Notes: a model not told the origin generated them from the sequence alone. Shown: positions 12,887 to 26,300, counted from the first letter of the stretch. The stretch: 64,000 nt of DNA from Lineus longissimus (GCF_910592395.1 NC_088316.1:13454001-13518000), one strand, 5' to 3'. Made by a program: numbers and translations.

Positions 12887-13843
12887 GATATATACTTGCG
12901 CGCGTGCGTAGTAAGTAGGCCTAAACATCTTTTTCGAAACGCATTATTCATGGTCTGCGGCCTGGCGAATTTCGTTATCGTCGGTAGAAACCTCCAGAAA
13001 GCCCACTAGGAGTCGCAGTGGCCAGGGGTTCAGGCGAGAGCCGCGGTCCACTGTTTCCGGAGTGACCAAGAACTGGCCCTTGGTGCGAATCCACCCGCAG
13101 AGTCATCTTGACGGGATTGACAGGCGTCCCCACCCCCAACATGGTAGATTTCTTCTGAACTAGCGGCCAAGTTGTCTTTGACAGACATTTTGAACTCAAA
13201 ACATAAACCCACGAGATTTTTCCCTGCCGGAAAGCAGTGACTTCCGCCATTCAAAGCTAAACGGGCTTATCTTTTTTATATCATGAAGCGTTGCACATGC
13301 ATGCAAGCTCATGTTTAAAGGTTATAATCATAACCCTAGTTTCTTTATATCAATGAAAGTTTGGAATTTCAATGACTTGATCGTAAACAACGCAAAAGGC
13401 CAATATTTATTTACTTAGAATGATATGAATGTAGAAGCCCATATACTTCAGGGGGCCATATCAAAATTAAGTTGTGTCAAAAAACTAAACTAACATAACC
13501 ACTATCCTTAGCAGGGGTTACGAATTTTGTCAGGTTCGATTTTATTTAGTTATTCTCGGCATCACGGAACATCCCGAATACGTCCCACGACCTCCCGGAA
13601 ATGCCCGAATGATTTCGAGATCATTATTTTGGTAAAGGTAAACTTTTGAGATGGCCCCAGATAAAATACGTGTCATCACTTTATGCTATCAGAGCGTGGC
13701 CACCTACGACAAATATATTGAGTAAATTTTGCTACTGAAGTTTGATGTCTCGAAAATACTTCTTTATAAGAATCGGACTAAGCTTAAACAAGAACGAGCA
13801 ACTTTTTCAAGCCATTTTAGGGTTTTGCGCCTTGCTGTGCCAT

Positions 13844-13972
13844 TAGGGAGTTTTCGCAAAGTCCCCGAAACGTCAACGCGAACGCCTATCCCATTGTTCG
13901 ACATACAGGAGATAGAACAATGGAATAGGCGTTCACTTTGGCGTTTCGGGGGATTTGCGAAAACTGCTATTA
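13844..13972. mobile_element. palindromic MITE, family A, copy 3
   Basis: TAGGGAGTTTTCGCAAAGTC..CGAAACG..GAACGCCTATCCCATTGTTC, then the complement ending TTTGCGAAAACTGCTA. The terminal CTCCC on the right is mutated to CTGC. An open frame runs through the element by chance. Confidence 0.9.
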
Positions 13973-14236
13973 CTTGTGAAATGGACAAGGCCTATGTAGT
14001 CGCCCGTTAGTTGGCTGGAGAGAGCAGGGGGACCACCCCAAACCTCATTTTGCCTCTTGAAGGCTTAGTGAGTGTTCTTCCGCCCCAGAAAGTTGGTAGG
14101 AAATTGAATTCGACCGGGGGAGAAACCCCCCACAAGAGAAACGATGTAGCTCGATAATTTTTCGAGCAGGTCACCTCGTTGTTGCCCTGCGTGGTGTAGT
14201 TTCATGCTGGAGGGGGGCTTGCGCGCGGAATACGTT

Positions 14237-14618
14237 CAGCTGGCTAACAATTTTCGCCTTGAACTTTTTGCACTGTTTACGCGCGCAAGCCGGGAGGGCA
14301 TGCCGATCTACCGGCGTTTTGCGTATTTTCCATCCTTCAAACAGAAAGGGGAAGACCTCAGGTTTGATGTTCATCGCCGGTAAGTCGGCGTGGCAAGAGG
14401 GGTGCTAATGATGCTCCTTGAAATCGTCCAGCTGGCTAACAATTTTCGCCTTGAACTTTTTGCACTGTTCACGCGCGCAAGCCGGGAGGGCATGCCTATC
14501 TACCGGCGTTTTGCGTATTTTCCATCCTTCAAACAGAAAGGGGAAGACCTCAGGTTTGATGTTCATCGCCGGTAAGTCGGCATGGCAAGAGGGGCGCTAA
14601 TGGTGCTCCTTGAAATCA
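14237..14618. repeat. 192-bp tandem duplication
   Basis: CAGCTGGCTAACAATTTTCG starts at 14237 and 14429. The units are nearly identical (a handful of substitutions) through GGTTTGATGTTCATCGCCGG and TGCTCCTTGAAATC. Composition is GC-richer than the surroundings (ACGCGCGCAAGCCGGGAGGG). Open frames across it on both strands repeat with the DNA and show no known domain. Confidence 0.92.
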
Positions 14619-15143
14619 CCGGAAGAGGAAAGATGCTTAGCTGCTGACTTTGATTGGGAAAATATGCCAGCAATCGTGATGTTGTCAGCAATTTACGTTT
14701 TAGGCTGCTTCGTGCATGTACCATTCAGTATGTGTATATACTTCACTGCCATAGGTCCTTGGTACATATGAACAGAGTCTTTCAATATATTGAAAGAAAA
14801 AGAAAAATATTGAAGGGGCTGCAACTCCCGTTACACCTGTCATTACAATTTATGTAAGGCATTGGAACCCTGACACTGAAAGTACTCGTACATTGTATAA
14901 CCGAACCGCATGGCTTATTCGGCATCGCATTTAGACCCCCGCGGAACGGACACCTCCGCCTACATCTCCTACATTCATGCTTCCAGAATCTCTCCTTAGG
15001 TCTCGTTAATTTCTTAGCGCAGTACTTTGAAAAAATATTTTGAAAAATAATCAAATTCGTTTTTGGCTATATTGACAATGACGCAAAATGAATTAATGAT
15101 GGAGTCAATGAAAGAAGTCTTCATTTTATATCAAGAAACTCTA

Positions 15144-15508
15144 AGGCAGACGTTACATAGAGCTTCACGGTTCACTCCTCACGCCTCATGTTTCACGGTT
15201 CACTCGTGAACCGAAGAATTAACAAGGTATTTCAATGAGCCCTGTTACATAGGAAAAAATGAGGGCCAAAGTTGAAATACCTTAGGCTGACGTTACATAG
15301 GCCTCATTCGTTCACTTCCCACATGTCACGTTCCCCTTAATGCGTTCGTTCCTCACTGAATGCATGCCACAAGGCCGTACATTCACCGAGGAACGTAAAG
15401 TAAAGCTGGAACGTGACATGTGGAAGTGAACGAATGAGGCCTATGTAACGTCAGCCTGAAGCATGAGGCGTGAGGAGTGAAGCATGACGTTCTATGTAAC
15501 GTCTGCCT
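15144..15508. mobile_element. nested foldback element (outer palindrome)
   Basis: Outer arms AAGGCAGACGTTACATAGA..CTTCAC..CTCCTCACGCCTCATG (from 15144) pair with CATGAGGCGTGAGGAG..TCTATGTAACGTCTGCCT (to 15508). Inside sit a hairpin with arms AAGGTATTTCAA/TTGAAATACCTT (15224-15283) and a second long palindrome (15284-15457). No coding capacity. Confidence 0.9.
15284..15457. mobile_element. inner foldback element, related termini
   Basis: AGGCTGACGTTACATAGG..CATTCGTTCACTTCC..ATGTCACGTTCC pairs with GGAACGTGACATGTGGAAGT..GCCTATGTAACGTCAGCCT. Its terminal words differ from the outer element's by two bases (AGGCAGACGTTACATAGA), so it looks like a relative inserted into, or duplicated within, the outer one. 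Confidence 0.9.
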
Positions 15509-15509
15509 A

Positions 15510-17370
15510 GCTGCAAATATTTCAGCTGTGGGATATGGTGCACCTGAAACTGCTGTCATGTGAGCTGTGGTATCTACAGATTGGATGACGTAATGATTCC
15601 AGTGAGAGTACATTTCGTGTATGTTCAGCTAGGACAAAAATAAGTACTAAATATACATTTTGAAAAATATACATTTTGAAACACACATGTAACGGTATAT
15701 AGGCCTGAGCCTATAAAACATGGCTAACTGTTTTGCCAGAAAACAATTCTCTAAGATGACCCTTTTATACCAAAACTGGACTTAGGCTATGCTTTCATAT
15801 CAAAATAGATTGCTTGATCTTTAAATTTGTTTTCATGCTTCGTCAGCATTTCGTCACAAAAGTTAAAAAACATGTCATTGCCCATAAAGGCCCTTTGAAA
15901 ACTATTGAATTGAACGTTAGGCCTTTGCTCATGGAAGAAAGATGTTCCAAGAAGGCATTTCAAAGCGAGAAGTTAGATCACCCGATCTCTCGGATCAGTC
16001 CACCGTCTGACAGTTATACCATATATATAACGACTATAAAATAGAATGAAAAGATTCCTAGAAAGGTCACAAAAGAATAGATTTACTCTTGTCAACAGAC
16101 AAATATTTTTGATATTTGTGGGAGAAAACAAAAAGTGCGGCAAGGTTACATATCGTACCAAACGACACCAGGTGTGATGAAATTCGGACCGAGACGGAAT
16201 ATTTCAACCAAAACACCCTCTGACGTCACGATTGTCAACAAAGATCGTCTGCTTGATCTATGACCGGGTTTTGAAATTCAAAATGGCCTGTTATGATTCT
16301 GCCCCCTCATGGTCTTTTGATATGAGGCCTATTGAATGGCATTGTGATATATTTGTGACCAATCAATCATCCATGACAACTTCTTATATTTGAAATACCT
16401 TTTTCATACCGTAAGCATTTAAGTCATCATTATTTTATCTTATATCTTCAGCCGACCTGTGCGCATAAACACGAGGTGATACGTTAGTATTAAATAGTGA
16501 CTAACCTGCGGGAGTCGTTGATTTTGAAAGCCTGTTGAAATAAAATTTATGTAAGAGACTTTATCAAGTTTTTATTCAGTTCAAATGATTCTGGCCGTGA
16601 CGCCAGTCTTCTCTTGCGCATATCAGTTAGGCCTACATTGTACTTCCGGTTTTGGATGACAACCACTTGAGTTTGGAGTTTTTCACTGCTTATTCAATTC
16701 GAACAATAAGTGTTTACTCGCATAAATATTAGTATCGCTTGATATTTAATGAATGAGGTTAAACTGTGCTCCGACTTCATTCATAAAAATATGATTCACT
16801 CTTCAAGAATTACAAATTTTGTAAAATATTTTGAATTATCAGTTTCATTATCTATCTTACTATGTTGACGTCATGTTCATCTCGAGCTTCAGGTAAACAT
16901 GGGTGTAATATAGCACAATGCATATCCTAGGTGAACTAGTGAGGTGGACTTCGATCTGAAGTTTTAAATGGTCATTAGAATTCGGTTTTACCTCATCCTC
17001 TCGTGCAAGAATCTACTGGGTATCCACAGTAAACTGTGATCATGGTACATGTAATGGGTATTTAAGATGATACCTATGTTATTATATTATCATATGTGAT
17101 CATATCGATGGGAACTGGTGGTACTGACGTCACGAGCCTTGACCAAAGCACTATACTTCCTCGTGATATCGTTGATGGTTCCACGTAGTTTTAAAGAGTT
17201 TCCGAGAATTTTAAGCAGGAAGGAATACCGAATGGTAGTACCCGGCCCGGCCTGGCGCATGTCAGCTTATCTTTAGTGCCCTCATCTGAAGTCATATTTA
17301 CGCAAATTGACACTAATTTCGAAAATGTTTCAGTGTTTGAAACTGACGATTTTTGATGACTGTCGTGAGT
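15510..17370. other. no recognisable gene
   Basis: AT-rich; short open frames only (76 codons at 15814-16044). No repeat structure recognised. Confidence 0.45.
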
Positions 17371-17372
17371 TC

Positions 17373-18132
17373 ATTACCAGCTATTGCGGGCCTAGCCAAT
17401 TAAGCCAATTAGTGCACCTGCTTAATTGGTCCTGGCAAGCCTAATGGAAAATGCATAGGAAATATCAATAAAGTTGGCTTTTTGGGCGGGGTGTTAAAAT
17501 AATCCCAACTCCCGACTTCTGACACAATTCTATATATGTCTAGGTATTTACTGGCAAAATTTGGAGTGATTTGGATGGAAATTTGATGTGTCCATCTATA
17601 GGTTGAAAATTTTGGTAAATCTGTAATGCTTCACTCGTAGCCCGTAGTGTAAATTCCTGAGAAAGTGGGTTTTGGGGGCTTTTCTAGCTGCGCTAGCTCC
17701 GAAACTATACATTTGATACAAACTCCCGACTTCAGACGTGGTTGATATAACTCTTAGGATTATATTCCCAAGATTTCAGCTTTATTGGAGAAAAATTCAT
17801 AGTGTCCATAGGGGGGTTGAAAATTGGAGGATTTTCAATTTTTTTCCCAACAAATATGCGAAAAATATTACTTTTCACCTAGAATTAATCAAAGTTTCGC
17901 AAACTATCATAAAGTACTTCCTTGCAACAATCATTTGTGAAGCTTTCAAAACTTTTGGCTGATTTATTTGACCCTAAATCAGCAAAAACCAAACATTTTA
18001 GTGTTTGTATGCACCAATGCACAGGAGGCTAATTGCCAGATTAATTCACACCTTTCCAATCTCAAACAATAGGAATGATGGAGTCTCCCTCTATTCAAAA
18101 CAGAGCGTGCTAGGCCCGCAATAGCTGGTAAT
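17373..18132. mobile_element. 760-bp non-autonomous DNA transposon with perfect 24-bp TIRs
   Basis: ATTACCAGCTATTGCGGGCC..TAGC at 17373-17396 is exactly complementary to 18109-18132. Inside are two diverged copies of a ~214-bp block starting AACTCCCGACTTC (about 17507 and 17721) and sharing GTGTCCAT..AGG..GTTGAAAATT. No transposase frame; the 74-codon frame at 17738-17962 shows no known domain. If the TA inside ATTA is the target duplication, the ends (CCAGC..) would fit the Tc1/mariner type; this is inferred. Confidence 0.85.
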
Positions 18133-18230
18133 GTGGAATAATGCATTCCCCATTCAGATTACGCATAGCTGGCGATTTTTTTTTGTCAGCCATTTTGAGA
18201 GGAAGCTACATGTATGTGCGGCAAGGTATC

Positions 18231-18262
18231 CTAGGTGGAACTGGAATTGGAACTGGAACGGA
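18231..18262. repeat. short GGAACT repeat
   Basis: GTGGAACTGGAATTGGAACTGGAACGGAAC, an imperfect 6-bp satellite. Confidence 0.7.
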
Positions 18263-20852
18263 ACACAATCACGAATTTTGCCCCAGTTTTAATTTTTAAT
18301 TATTGTTTCCTTAAAACGTACTTTGTACTATGATATACAAATTCTCTGCCATACAGAGATAACAGAGTTACCACGGAAATGCGCGTGAACTTGTCCTGCG
18401 GGTCGCGCATCCTGGACCGGGTCCTTGGTGCTGGGGAGTTGGGGCGACGGACACAAATCAGCAAAAATGCCAGACACTTCTCAAAGGCACCGCCAATATG
18501 GAAAAAAATAAACGATGCTCTGATTTCACACTCGTAACCTGCTTCACAATGACCTTATCAGCAAAAGTACGTCAATGGGAATTGTATTGGGTGTTGGTTT
18601 TTCTATTTGGTTAAACCTTTTAACTTTTGAAAGCGATCCGGTCATTCGGGCACTTTGCCGTCAAAATGCCTGGACTTCCCGCCAAACTGCATGGACTCTG
18701 GGAAAGGCGATTAGGAATACAGAACATGTTACCATTTAAATAAACCCGATACACATTGTCATGAGCTATTTCGCGTCACTTTCACCTCGCATACCTCAAG
18801 ACGGAAAGGTCACCGCAATATGTCAGTTCATTCCACTTCCCACACCATTCTCACCCAGAACTCATCGCCTCCGAATTCAAGTTATCTACAAGTATCAAAA
18901 CCATTACCCTGTTAATTTCAAAACAATATTCGAACTCCCGGTGGGGGTTGTTAGGTGCAAGATACCGTCGACACCTCCATGATAAGCGTTGAAATATCGG
19001 CTTGTATAGTTAGAAGGCTATACTTCAGTTGTCTTGTACTTGCACAGGAAGTCGGAGGAAAAGTGCTTTTTCTTTTCCCGAAAAAATTACTCTGGGCTGC
19101 TTAATCATTTTTATGTTAATTAACAGGTTGATATGAATGAACCCAATGAACTGACCATTGTCTTAAAGGGAGAATATAGGCATGGTCATGAAGTGAGCAG
19201 ATGACTATACGGTAAGCCATAGCGTTAGCCTACTGCAAAACTGAAATCTTGTCCCAAACACACTGAAAGATGAAAACTTTGATAGCTTACGATTCAAAGG
19301 ATATTTTCCCATGTCACCCTGGACGCCATGGAGTGACCAATTGGTCGGCATACGTGTATTTCGACACCTTCCAGTTTCCCCAAGATTTCAGTGTAGCAGC
19401 TCGTTATGAGTATAACCCTCAGAATAACCTGGCTCCTTGGCCTTGCCTATAGCCTCCCTTTAATTGGTGTTGTGGTAGTAAAAGGGCAGTGCCTGTCTAC
19501 TTACTTTTGCCGTGTAACGCATTTAATGGTCAAAGTCGTCCCCGACAATGGTGGAGTGATGGTACCTGAAGTAGAGTTTAGGTAAAGTAGAGTTGCTAGC
19601 CTGGCAGAAAGCGAATGCGGAACTTGCCGTGAGATCTCACTCGACTTTCAATTAGATTGAATGAACGCCTAAAACATATTGATAGTCGGACGTAGGCCCA
19701 TACGTTTAACATTTTAATTGAATTTAAAGCCCTTGTTGTATAATCCAGCTCTCGATTGTATCGGGCATGTCCATGTAAATTGTTACTCAAGAGGTCTATT
19801 CAGGGTCGCCCATTTAAAATGTTCTTCATCTTTACCTTGCGAACCTTCATCTGGGGATTCCTGTCCTTGTTGACGTCATTTACCATCCTTTGTTCAACAT
19901 TACCATCAACTGATGGATGTTTGTTTGAGCAAGGATACAACGTTTGATTTCTGTTCATCTTACCTATTTATAGAACAGACTGTTCTTCCGATGATACATT
20001 TAGCATCGTGAGGCTTTACATTTAATAATAGACGACACAAAAAATATTATATACTTTGACCTTAAATATCTCCAAAACGGTTGATTCAATTTTTACCAAA
20101 TTTCTGCCAGATGTAGCTGAGATCAATATTTTTAGTTTCCAGTTGGTTTGATTTAATTACCTGATCTGGTTATTGCGCAATAAGCATTTACATTTGTCTA
20201 CGCTGCTACAGCCGATCTGGTTTGTGTTCGTTTGTTTCAAAAAGCCACGCGCCTTATTCGTCATCGGTTAATGCGGTAAAACGATTTTTTTCCTAGTGGA
20301 CAAGGATTCCTGATAGCATGACAATTTATCAGCGGTGTACGTCAATCCTAAGTCGTGGGCAATACCGACGCACAACGCCGATAGATCGCCGGGTATGACC
20401 TTGTAGCGGCATGCGGGGGGTGAGGCCGTGAAATCTTAGAATATCGTCTGCAAACGTCACATCCCAGGTTCCTTCGTGTCTGAACAATTCATTCTTTCAA
20501 AAGGTTGTGACGTCATGAGTCAGGTTTGAAGAGATTCACCTATTTAATCGGAAACAAGGGATCCAGTTCCGATTAATTTTCTTGACACGGCGTCTCAAGT
20601 TTCCTGCATGCTTCCTTGTTCTCTTCATGGTAAGTCCCAGGCACCGAGGCAGCAACGTGAGAGGAATATACCTAAGAATAAAAACACATGTGCTTTCTTC
20701 ACCTGCCACGTGCTGCCTCTTTCAAAATCGCCGAAATGTTAATGACGCCATGAGCATTTTTAAAAGAAATATTGTTGCGAAGTTCTCTTCGAAACAAGCC
20801 GTGTAAATGCCAACTAGTTCGCCACCCTGACTCGAAAGGGTCGGATCGAATC

Positions 20853-20894
20853 ATACTGAATGAACTTCCAGGGTATTGCCTCCGTAGCCTCCGC
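20853..20894. repeat. diverged dispersed repeat, copy 1
   Basis: ATACTGAATGAACTTCCAGG..TATTGCCTCCGTAGCCTCCGC. A related segment, ATACTGAACTTCCAGTGGTA..TTGCCTCCATAGCCTC, lies at 21649-21687 in the same orientation. Confidence 0.65.
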
Positions 20895-21648
20895 ATTTTT
20901 ACGCGTGTTGTCTAAAATCTGAACAATGTCAATACATTGAGGGTCAAGATTTGTATCTTTCTTATGACCATAATCTGCCCAAGTATCAAATCGGCCTTTT
21001 GAGGAACAGTGTCACAACCAGAATGCCGGTGTGTTAAAAAGGCCCTCTTAAGATCCGTCCGTAAATCGGATGCGATAACTGAAAGAAACGTTGAACACAG
21101 CAGATCGTCAGCGCATCAACGCAAGCCCTCAAATCTCGGCGGGATAGCTGGATTTCTACTGAACACAATCTCAGTTGGTTAGAAAACTTTCTTCGAAACA
21201 CATTTGGTAGAAACATTGCAAAAAACATGAGGTTCTTGTCGCGGCATTGATCTGCATGGTGACACTACTTGACTGATATCATGAAGGACCACACGCCTTT
21301 CTAGTATTACGACTATGTCCTCCTGTCGGCTTCTGGGAATCGAACCCAATACAAACATCTTGAATTATGTCAAATATTCATCATACATCGAGTGAGATAT
21401 ATACTGTATTTTGCTCCAGTGCTGAAAACACCGTCAGCCACTTAGTATACCAGCAACAATAAACTCATTCGGCGGGCTGACTTGTTTCTGAATTCGACAT
21501 ATCTTATAACCAACGGTTAGAGATTCTCAGATACCCAGCAGGAGGAACCTTGATGAATACTCCAACATATCAGCGACAAGGAGTTATGGATGGATAAGGG
21601 GAATCGAATAGATTTCTCAGCACAGAAAACTGCTCACCATAACGTACC

Positions 21649-21687
21649 ATACTGAACTTCCAGTGGTATTGCCTCCATAGCCTCTGC
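21649..21687. repeat. diverged dispersed repeat, copy 2
   Basis: Partner of 20853-20894, with a small deletion after ATACTGAA and a few substitutions. Confidence 0.65.
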
Positions 21688-23252
21688 CGTTGGGAGGTGA
21701 CCGAATGAACAAATACTCATTTGAATTGATCCCTTAACTTGCCAATTTTTCATCACGGTTTATCTCATCAATTGCGAGATTATCCTGCTATGGAAGGATG
21801 AAACATTGGCCAAGGGTATATAGTCCAGGGACAATCTTCTTGGCAATTGAGATGTCTGTGGGTCAGTACAAAGCACTTTGAGGGATCGGCACCATTCCTT
21901 TGAAGGGAGGGGGCAGGATGAGAACTGCTTCATAGATATCTTGGAGATCAACACATTGGTGTTTGAAAGACAAAGTCTAAGAGAAAATTCATGTATCACA
22001 GGGTTTTTTTATTTGCAAAGGCTTTAAAAATATACATTTGTAAACCAGCTGGCAAGGAAAACTCAGTAAATGCATAACGACAGCACAATACCGTGATGGA
22101 AAGTGGCATATTCTACACTTGGGTCTGGTACTGGCAACTCAATCGTGAAAACCGACTCTTAGTAAATCTTCATAAACAAAACCTTGGTTTCGGAGTAAAC
22201 ACTTGTTCAAAACCTAACCGTGGGTTTCAAACTACGTTGGAATCAATTGTCTTTGATTCTCCAGTCTTACATTCTGCATTGCAGTAACTCTTTCAGTTCT
22301 GTCATATCAATCATGTGACTCATCCTGGACCAATCAAAAAGTCACTTTTTCAATATCTATTTAAAGCACATATAGAATTTCAAAGCACACATATTTAACA
22401 TGATCTATAACTGACATCATGCAGCACTTTTAAGCACCATTCATGGAATTCTATTTCAAAACTTGGTCTTTTACAAGACCATTTCAATTGGTAAGAATTA
22501 ACTGTACATTTACATATGAGCGATTGTACATTAATGCACTCAAGTAAATGTATTTGAAATTTGAAACCAAGGTTCTGTATATGAATGATGGAAACCATTC
22601 ACAATGCAAGTTTGCATACATATGATGCTAAGGAAAAGGTGAAAACTTTCCCCTAGTTAATAAATAAAGGAGATGAGAAGAATAGATGGAATAGATGGAA
22701 TGCTCCTAGAACACTAACAGTGTTACGATTACAGTGTTATGAAAGTGATCACCTTTGAAAACGCTGCCAAATCCCAGAAACATTGAATTTTGACATTCTA
22801 GTCTATGTTTGACTTGATAGTTTTAAACCCATCCATCTCAAAAACCACATTCAAAATGAACTCTGTAACCACAAGCGAAAAGAACTGCCAATGGTAACTT
22901 TTCCTAATTCTTTCATTTTCAGTTCAAAAGAGAAAATACTTCTACGTTAGCTGAATATTGGAAACTTTTCTCATTTTTTTAAAAGTTTGTTTCAATGGAC
23001 AAACAAAGTGTCAATATTAGTATTGTCGACAAAATATTGGTTACATTTCTCAAATATCTTAGTTGAGATTTGGCAGGTGTTTCCATCGGTTAACAATGAA
23101 ATGTCTCTTCTTCTTTACTGCTCAGTACCAGCCCATTTACGCTGTCTAAAAGTAAGTTAGAATATCTGCGTCGAGAAGGGAGAAATTGTCCACTGGTTTT
23201 CCTAACATCAATCTACATCCATTTATCTGCATTTGTGTCAACAAATCTCGAA

Positions 23253-23309
23253 ACTAGATTCCTGTACATCACTGTACAGATTGGTGTACATCTGTACAAA
23301 GAATCTAGT
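23253..23309. repeat. 57-nt imperfect hairpin
   Basis: ACTAGATTC-C-TGTACA.. pairs with ..TGTACA-AA-GAATCTAGT; the middle contains further TGTACA palindromes that allow alternative folds. Confidence 0.6.
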
Positions 23310-26300
23310 GTCAAGTTAACCTGACACACACTAATCAAGACTACATCTAGCTTTATACATTAACACTTAAAGCCACTAGAACTGCTGAACAACATTCATA
23401 ATTTTCCACGTGGGAAGAAAAGTTTATTTGAAATTTGAATTAGAAACTCCTTGTCTTATGTTAATTAGTATTCAAATTGCTGTCTTTCAAAGTCGTATAT
23501 ATAAAACTCTTTTAATTTCACTAAACTTAGTCAATTCATATATCATATTCTAAAAACTGCAAAGACAACATTGAAGATTACGAATATATTAGATATGACG
23601 ATTTGAATCACGTCAGAAAGTCTGTACAAAAGTTTAAATTATTACCTGAAATAGGCATAGCAGTAAGACCTTGTGGGGGTGACCTCACTTATCAAAGTTT
23701 CTGCACTCTACAATAAACAAAGAATCATTGCATACAATGACAAATTAATCCACAGATTTTGGTAGTTGCTGATAAAAATTGAAATTAACCCAAGTTACAC
23801 CTCATATAACTTCAACATATACCACTGGTTAAGATTACAATGTTGTAACACCTTCGAATGGCAAAGTATGCCCACTAACGTTAAAACCTCAGAAATAGTC
23901 CCATTTTTCATCAACTTAAAAAGCTCTTCCCACTTACTTATTTGAATCTTGTAAAATTTCATTTATTCTATGTACAATTACAAATTTCTGAAAGGTAAAA
24001 ATCGTCAAAAAAATCTTTCTGCTTTTCAGTAAGATATATAAATTCTGACTTACTTTGAGTTTCTTTACAAAAATGATGGGAGCTTTTGAAAGTTGTCTCA
24101 GAACAATGAATTGTATTTCCTACTTTCCAGCAACTATGGAATATGATAATCGTTATGGGTATTTACACTATGTTTACACTCTGTTATTGAGATCGTCAGC
24201 ATTAGCCCTTTACACCAAACGTAATTTCAAACCTATACCTCATCGAGCTCTGCAGGCTTTTTTATCATCTTCATATAATAAATTTACTCTTGCCAAAGTT
24301 CTTGGTTAACAGATTGAATGAAAGGAGACGTAACTCCTTGTAATTTACAAAATGAGCTTTGAGGTCAAACAAACTTTGGTTTACAGCGAAAGAAGCACCC
24401 TATGGCTTGAGTTAGCATGTCATGGACACCCAAATATTTATTCTTGTGAAATACTCAAAAATACTTTCTAAGAGGTCACAGATCTGGCCCAATGACTTGC
24501 TCTTACAAAGCAATTTAGAGTATTGGCTGAAGTTTGGTCAAAATTTATCAAATAATGATGTGTGTTTCTTTCAAGAGAAGTGCTTCTTATTAGTCTGTCT
24601 TTGGTCAGATGGACAAAAAAGCATTTAAAATTTCCAACTTGAACAATATTTGGGAGTCCTGATTGGAATGTTCACACTGATGCATATTGCCTAGCTCAAA
24701 ACAATAGTTATAAATCAGTACCATTCTCATAATTTCGCCCTACGTTGACCTTGGTCACCAGTATGTTGGCCCATATAATGCTGTACTATATTAACCGGCA
24801 AGCAACGTCAACTCAAGGTGAAACAAATGCTGTTAACCATACTATTACAAATAATAAATTGTAATGGAATGCAACACACAGAGACGACTTCTAAGACTTT
24901 GACTAGTTCTTTTCTATTGCAATATTATTCAAGGACACTCATAGGTTAAACCTACAGCGCAAGACCCAAAACAAGATGACTGAACAATCATGAAAATGTT
25001 ATGTCACCGTGCCAATACGTTGGCGTAAAGTTTTAACAATCTGTCAACATGGTTCAACGTAAAATTGCGAAAAACACAGCATGAAGCCCACAAAACTGGT
25101 CAATCATATTCAACTTCCTACCAGGCCAACTGAAAATTCTCTTCGAATTCTTATCATTAGAGCTCTCTCTAATGACATCCTACTACGCTTAACTAATGTC
25201 CTGATCAAGATCAAAACCGGACACAATTTGTTCAACTCGACTTGAGCAGATAAATATAACTTATTTTCTAAATAAAAGAAGACATGTCCAAACAAAATTT
25301 GTTGACATTATGTGCTTCTGTCCTTGGCAGTGGTCGCAGTTGTTCAATGACATTGGAACCAGTCTGAAGTGTCAACATATGGAAAACTTCCAAGATTTCA
25401 AACAGAGATTCCCTGGTCTTATTGACGAGGCCTTATCCTTATTATATCTCGGTTAATCACAATTGACGGCGAATTGTTTAATCGATAAAAGATCCATCCG
25501 AGTAATTTATTTATTGATACTTTTGTCCCAATCAAACTAGATATGCAAAGGGTAACGTTATGTGCAGCAAATGCACGTGTTTTTCGTTACACCCTGACTG
25601 AACACAATCCACAAAAGCTGTTGCTTATGAGAAGCATGGAAACTATGCACATATAATCGAAACATCTGTTGGATTATCAAACAATTTGCCCGCCAGTTCC
25701 AATAATCATGACGTATGGCTGATGTTAAGATCAATCCGCACACAACGAGAAAGATTATACCAATGATTTTAACCGCTAGGCCTGTAGGAAGATAAAAGAG
25801 AATTGACCATTTCAATAGCTACTTCATGCCGGACTGCATGATTCAGTCATTGCTATGCCTATAAAACATTTTCTTCGTATAATGTACCGACTCAGAATCT
25901 CGACCAAGGAAGTCCATTTCAAATCAACCTAATCACAACTGCCTGTACATTCAAAGTGTAATCAAATCAAAATGTACAGGGATTTTTACTCACTTGAACT
26001 CAATCAATATGAACACGAAAGTGAAACAAACAATTGATTTTTAACACTTTTTTTTTACAAAACTCTAGTGGAATTTTCCTAATCAAATATGTCATGTATT
26101 GATTCAAGACTATGGTGACAAAGCACTTTTTAAAACATTATTTTTAAAGAAAGAGGGCTCACCAAGTCCAAAATTGTTCAGCATTAGTGGAGAAAGGTTC
26201 AAGAACATACCGATTGAGTTCAAGTGAGGCTTACTATCATCATCGCCAAGAGTGTTGTCAGAAATCTACAAGCACAATACCACAAGTCACTATTTCTATA

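Larger units (their letters stand above)
18263..22600. other. no recognisable gene
   Basis: Short open frames only. Contains the repeat pair 20853-20894 / 21649-21687 and a small hairpin TAATCGGAA..TTCCGATTA near 20550-20577. Confidence 0.45.

Noticed and set aside
21325-21352. GGGAATCGAACCC, a minus-strand T-arm-like word
   Set aside because: No upstream D or anticodon arm; perhaps a decayed SINE trace.
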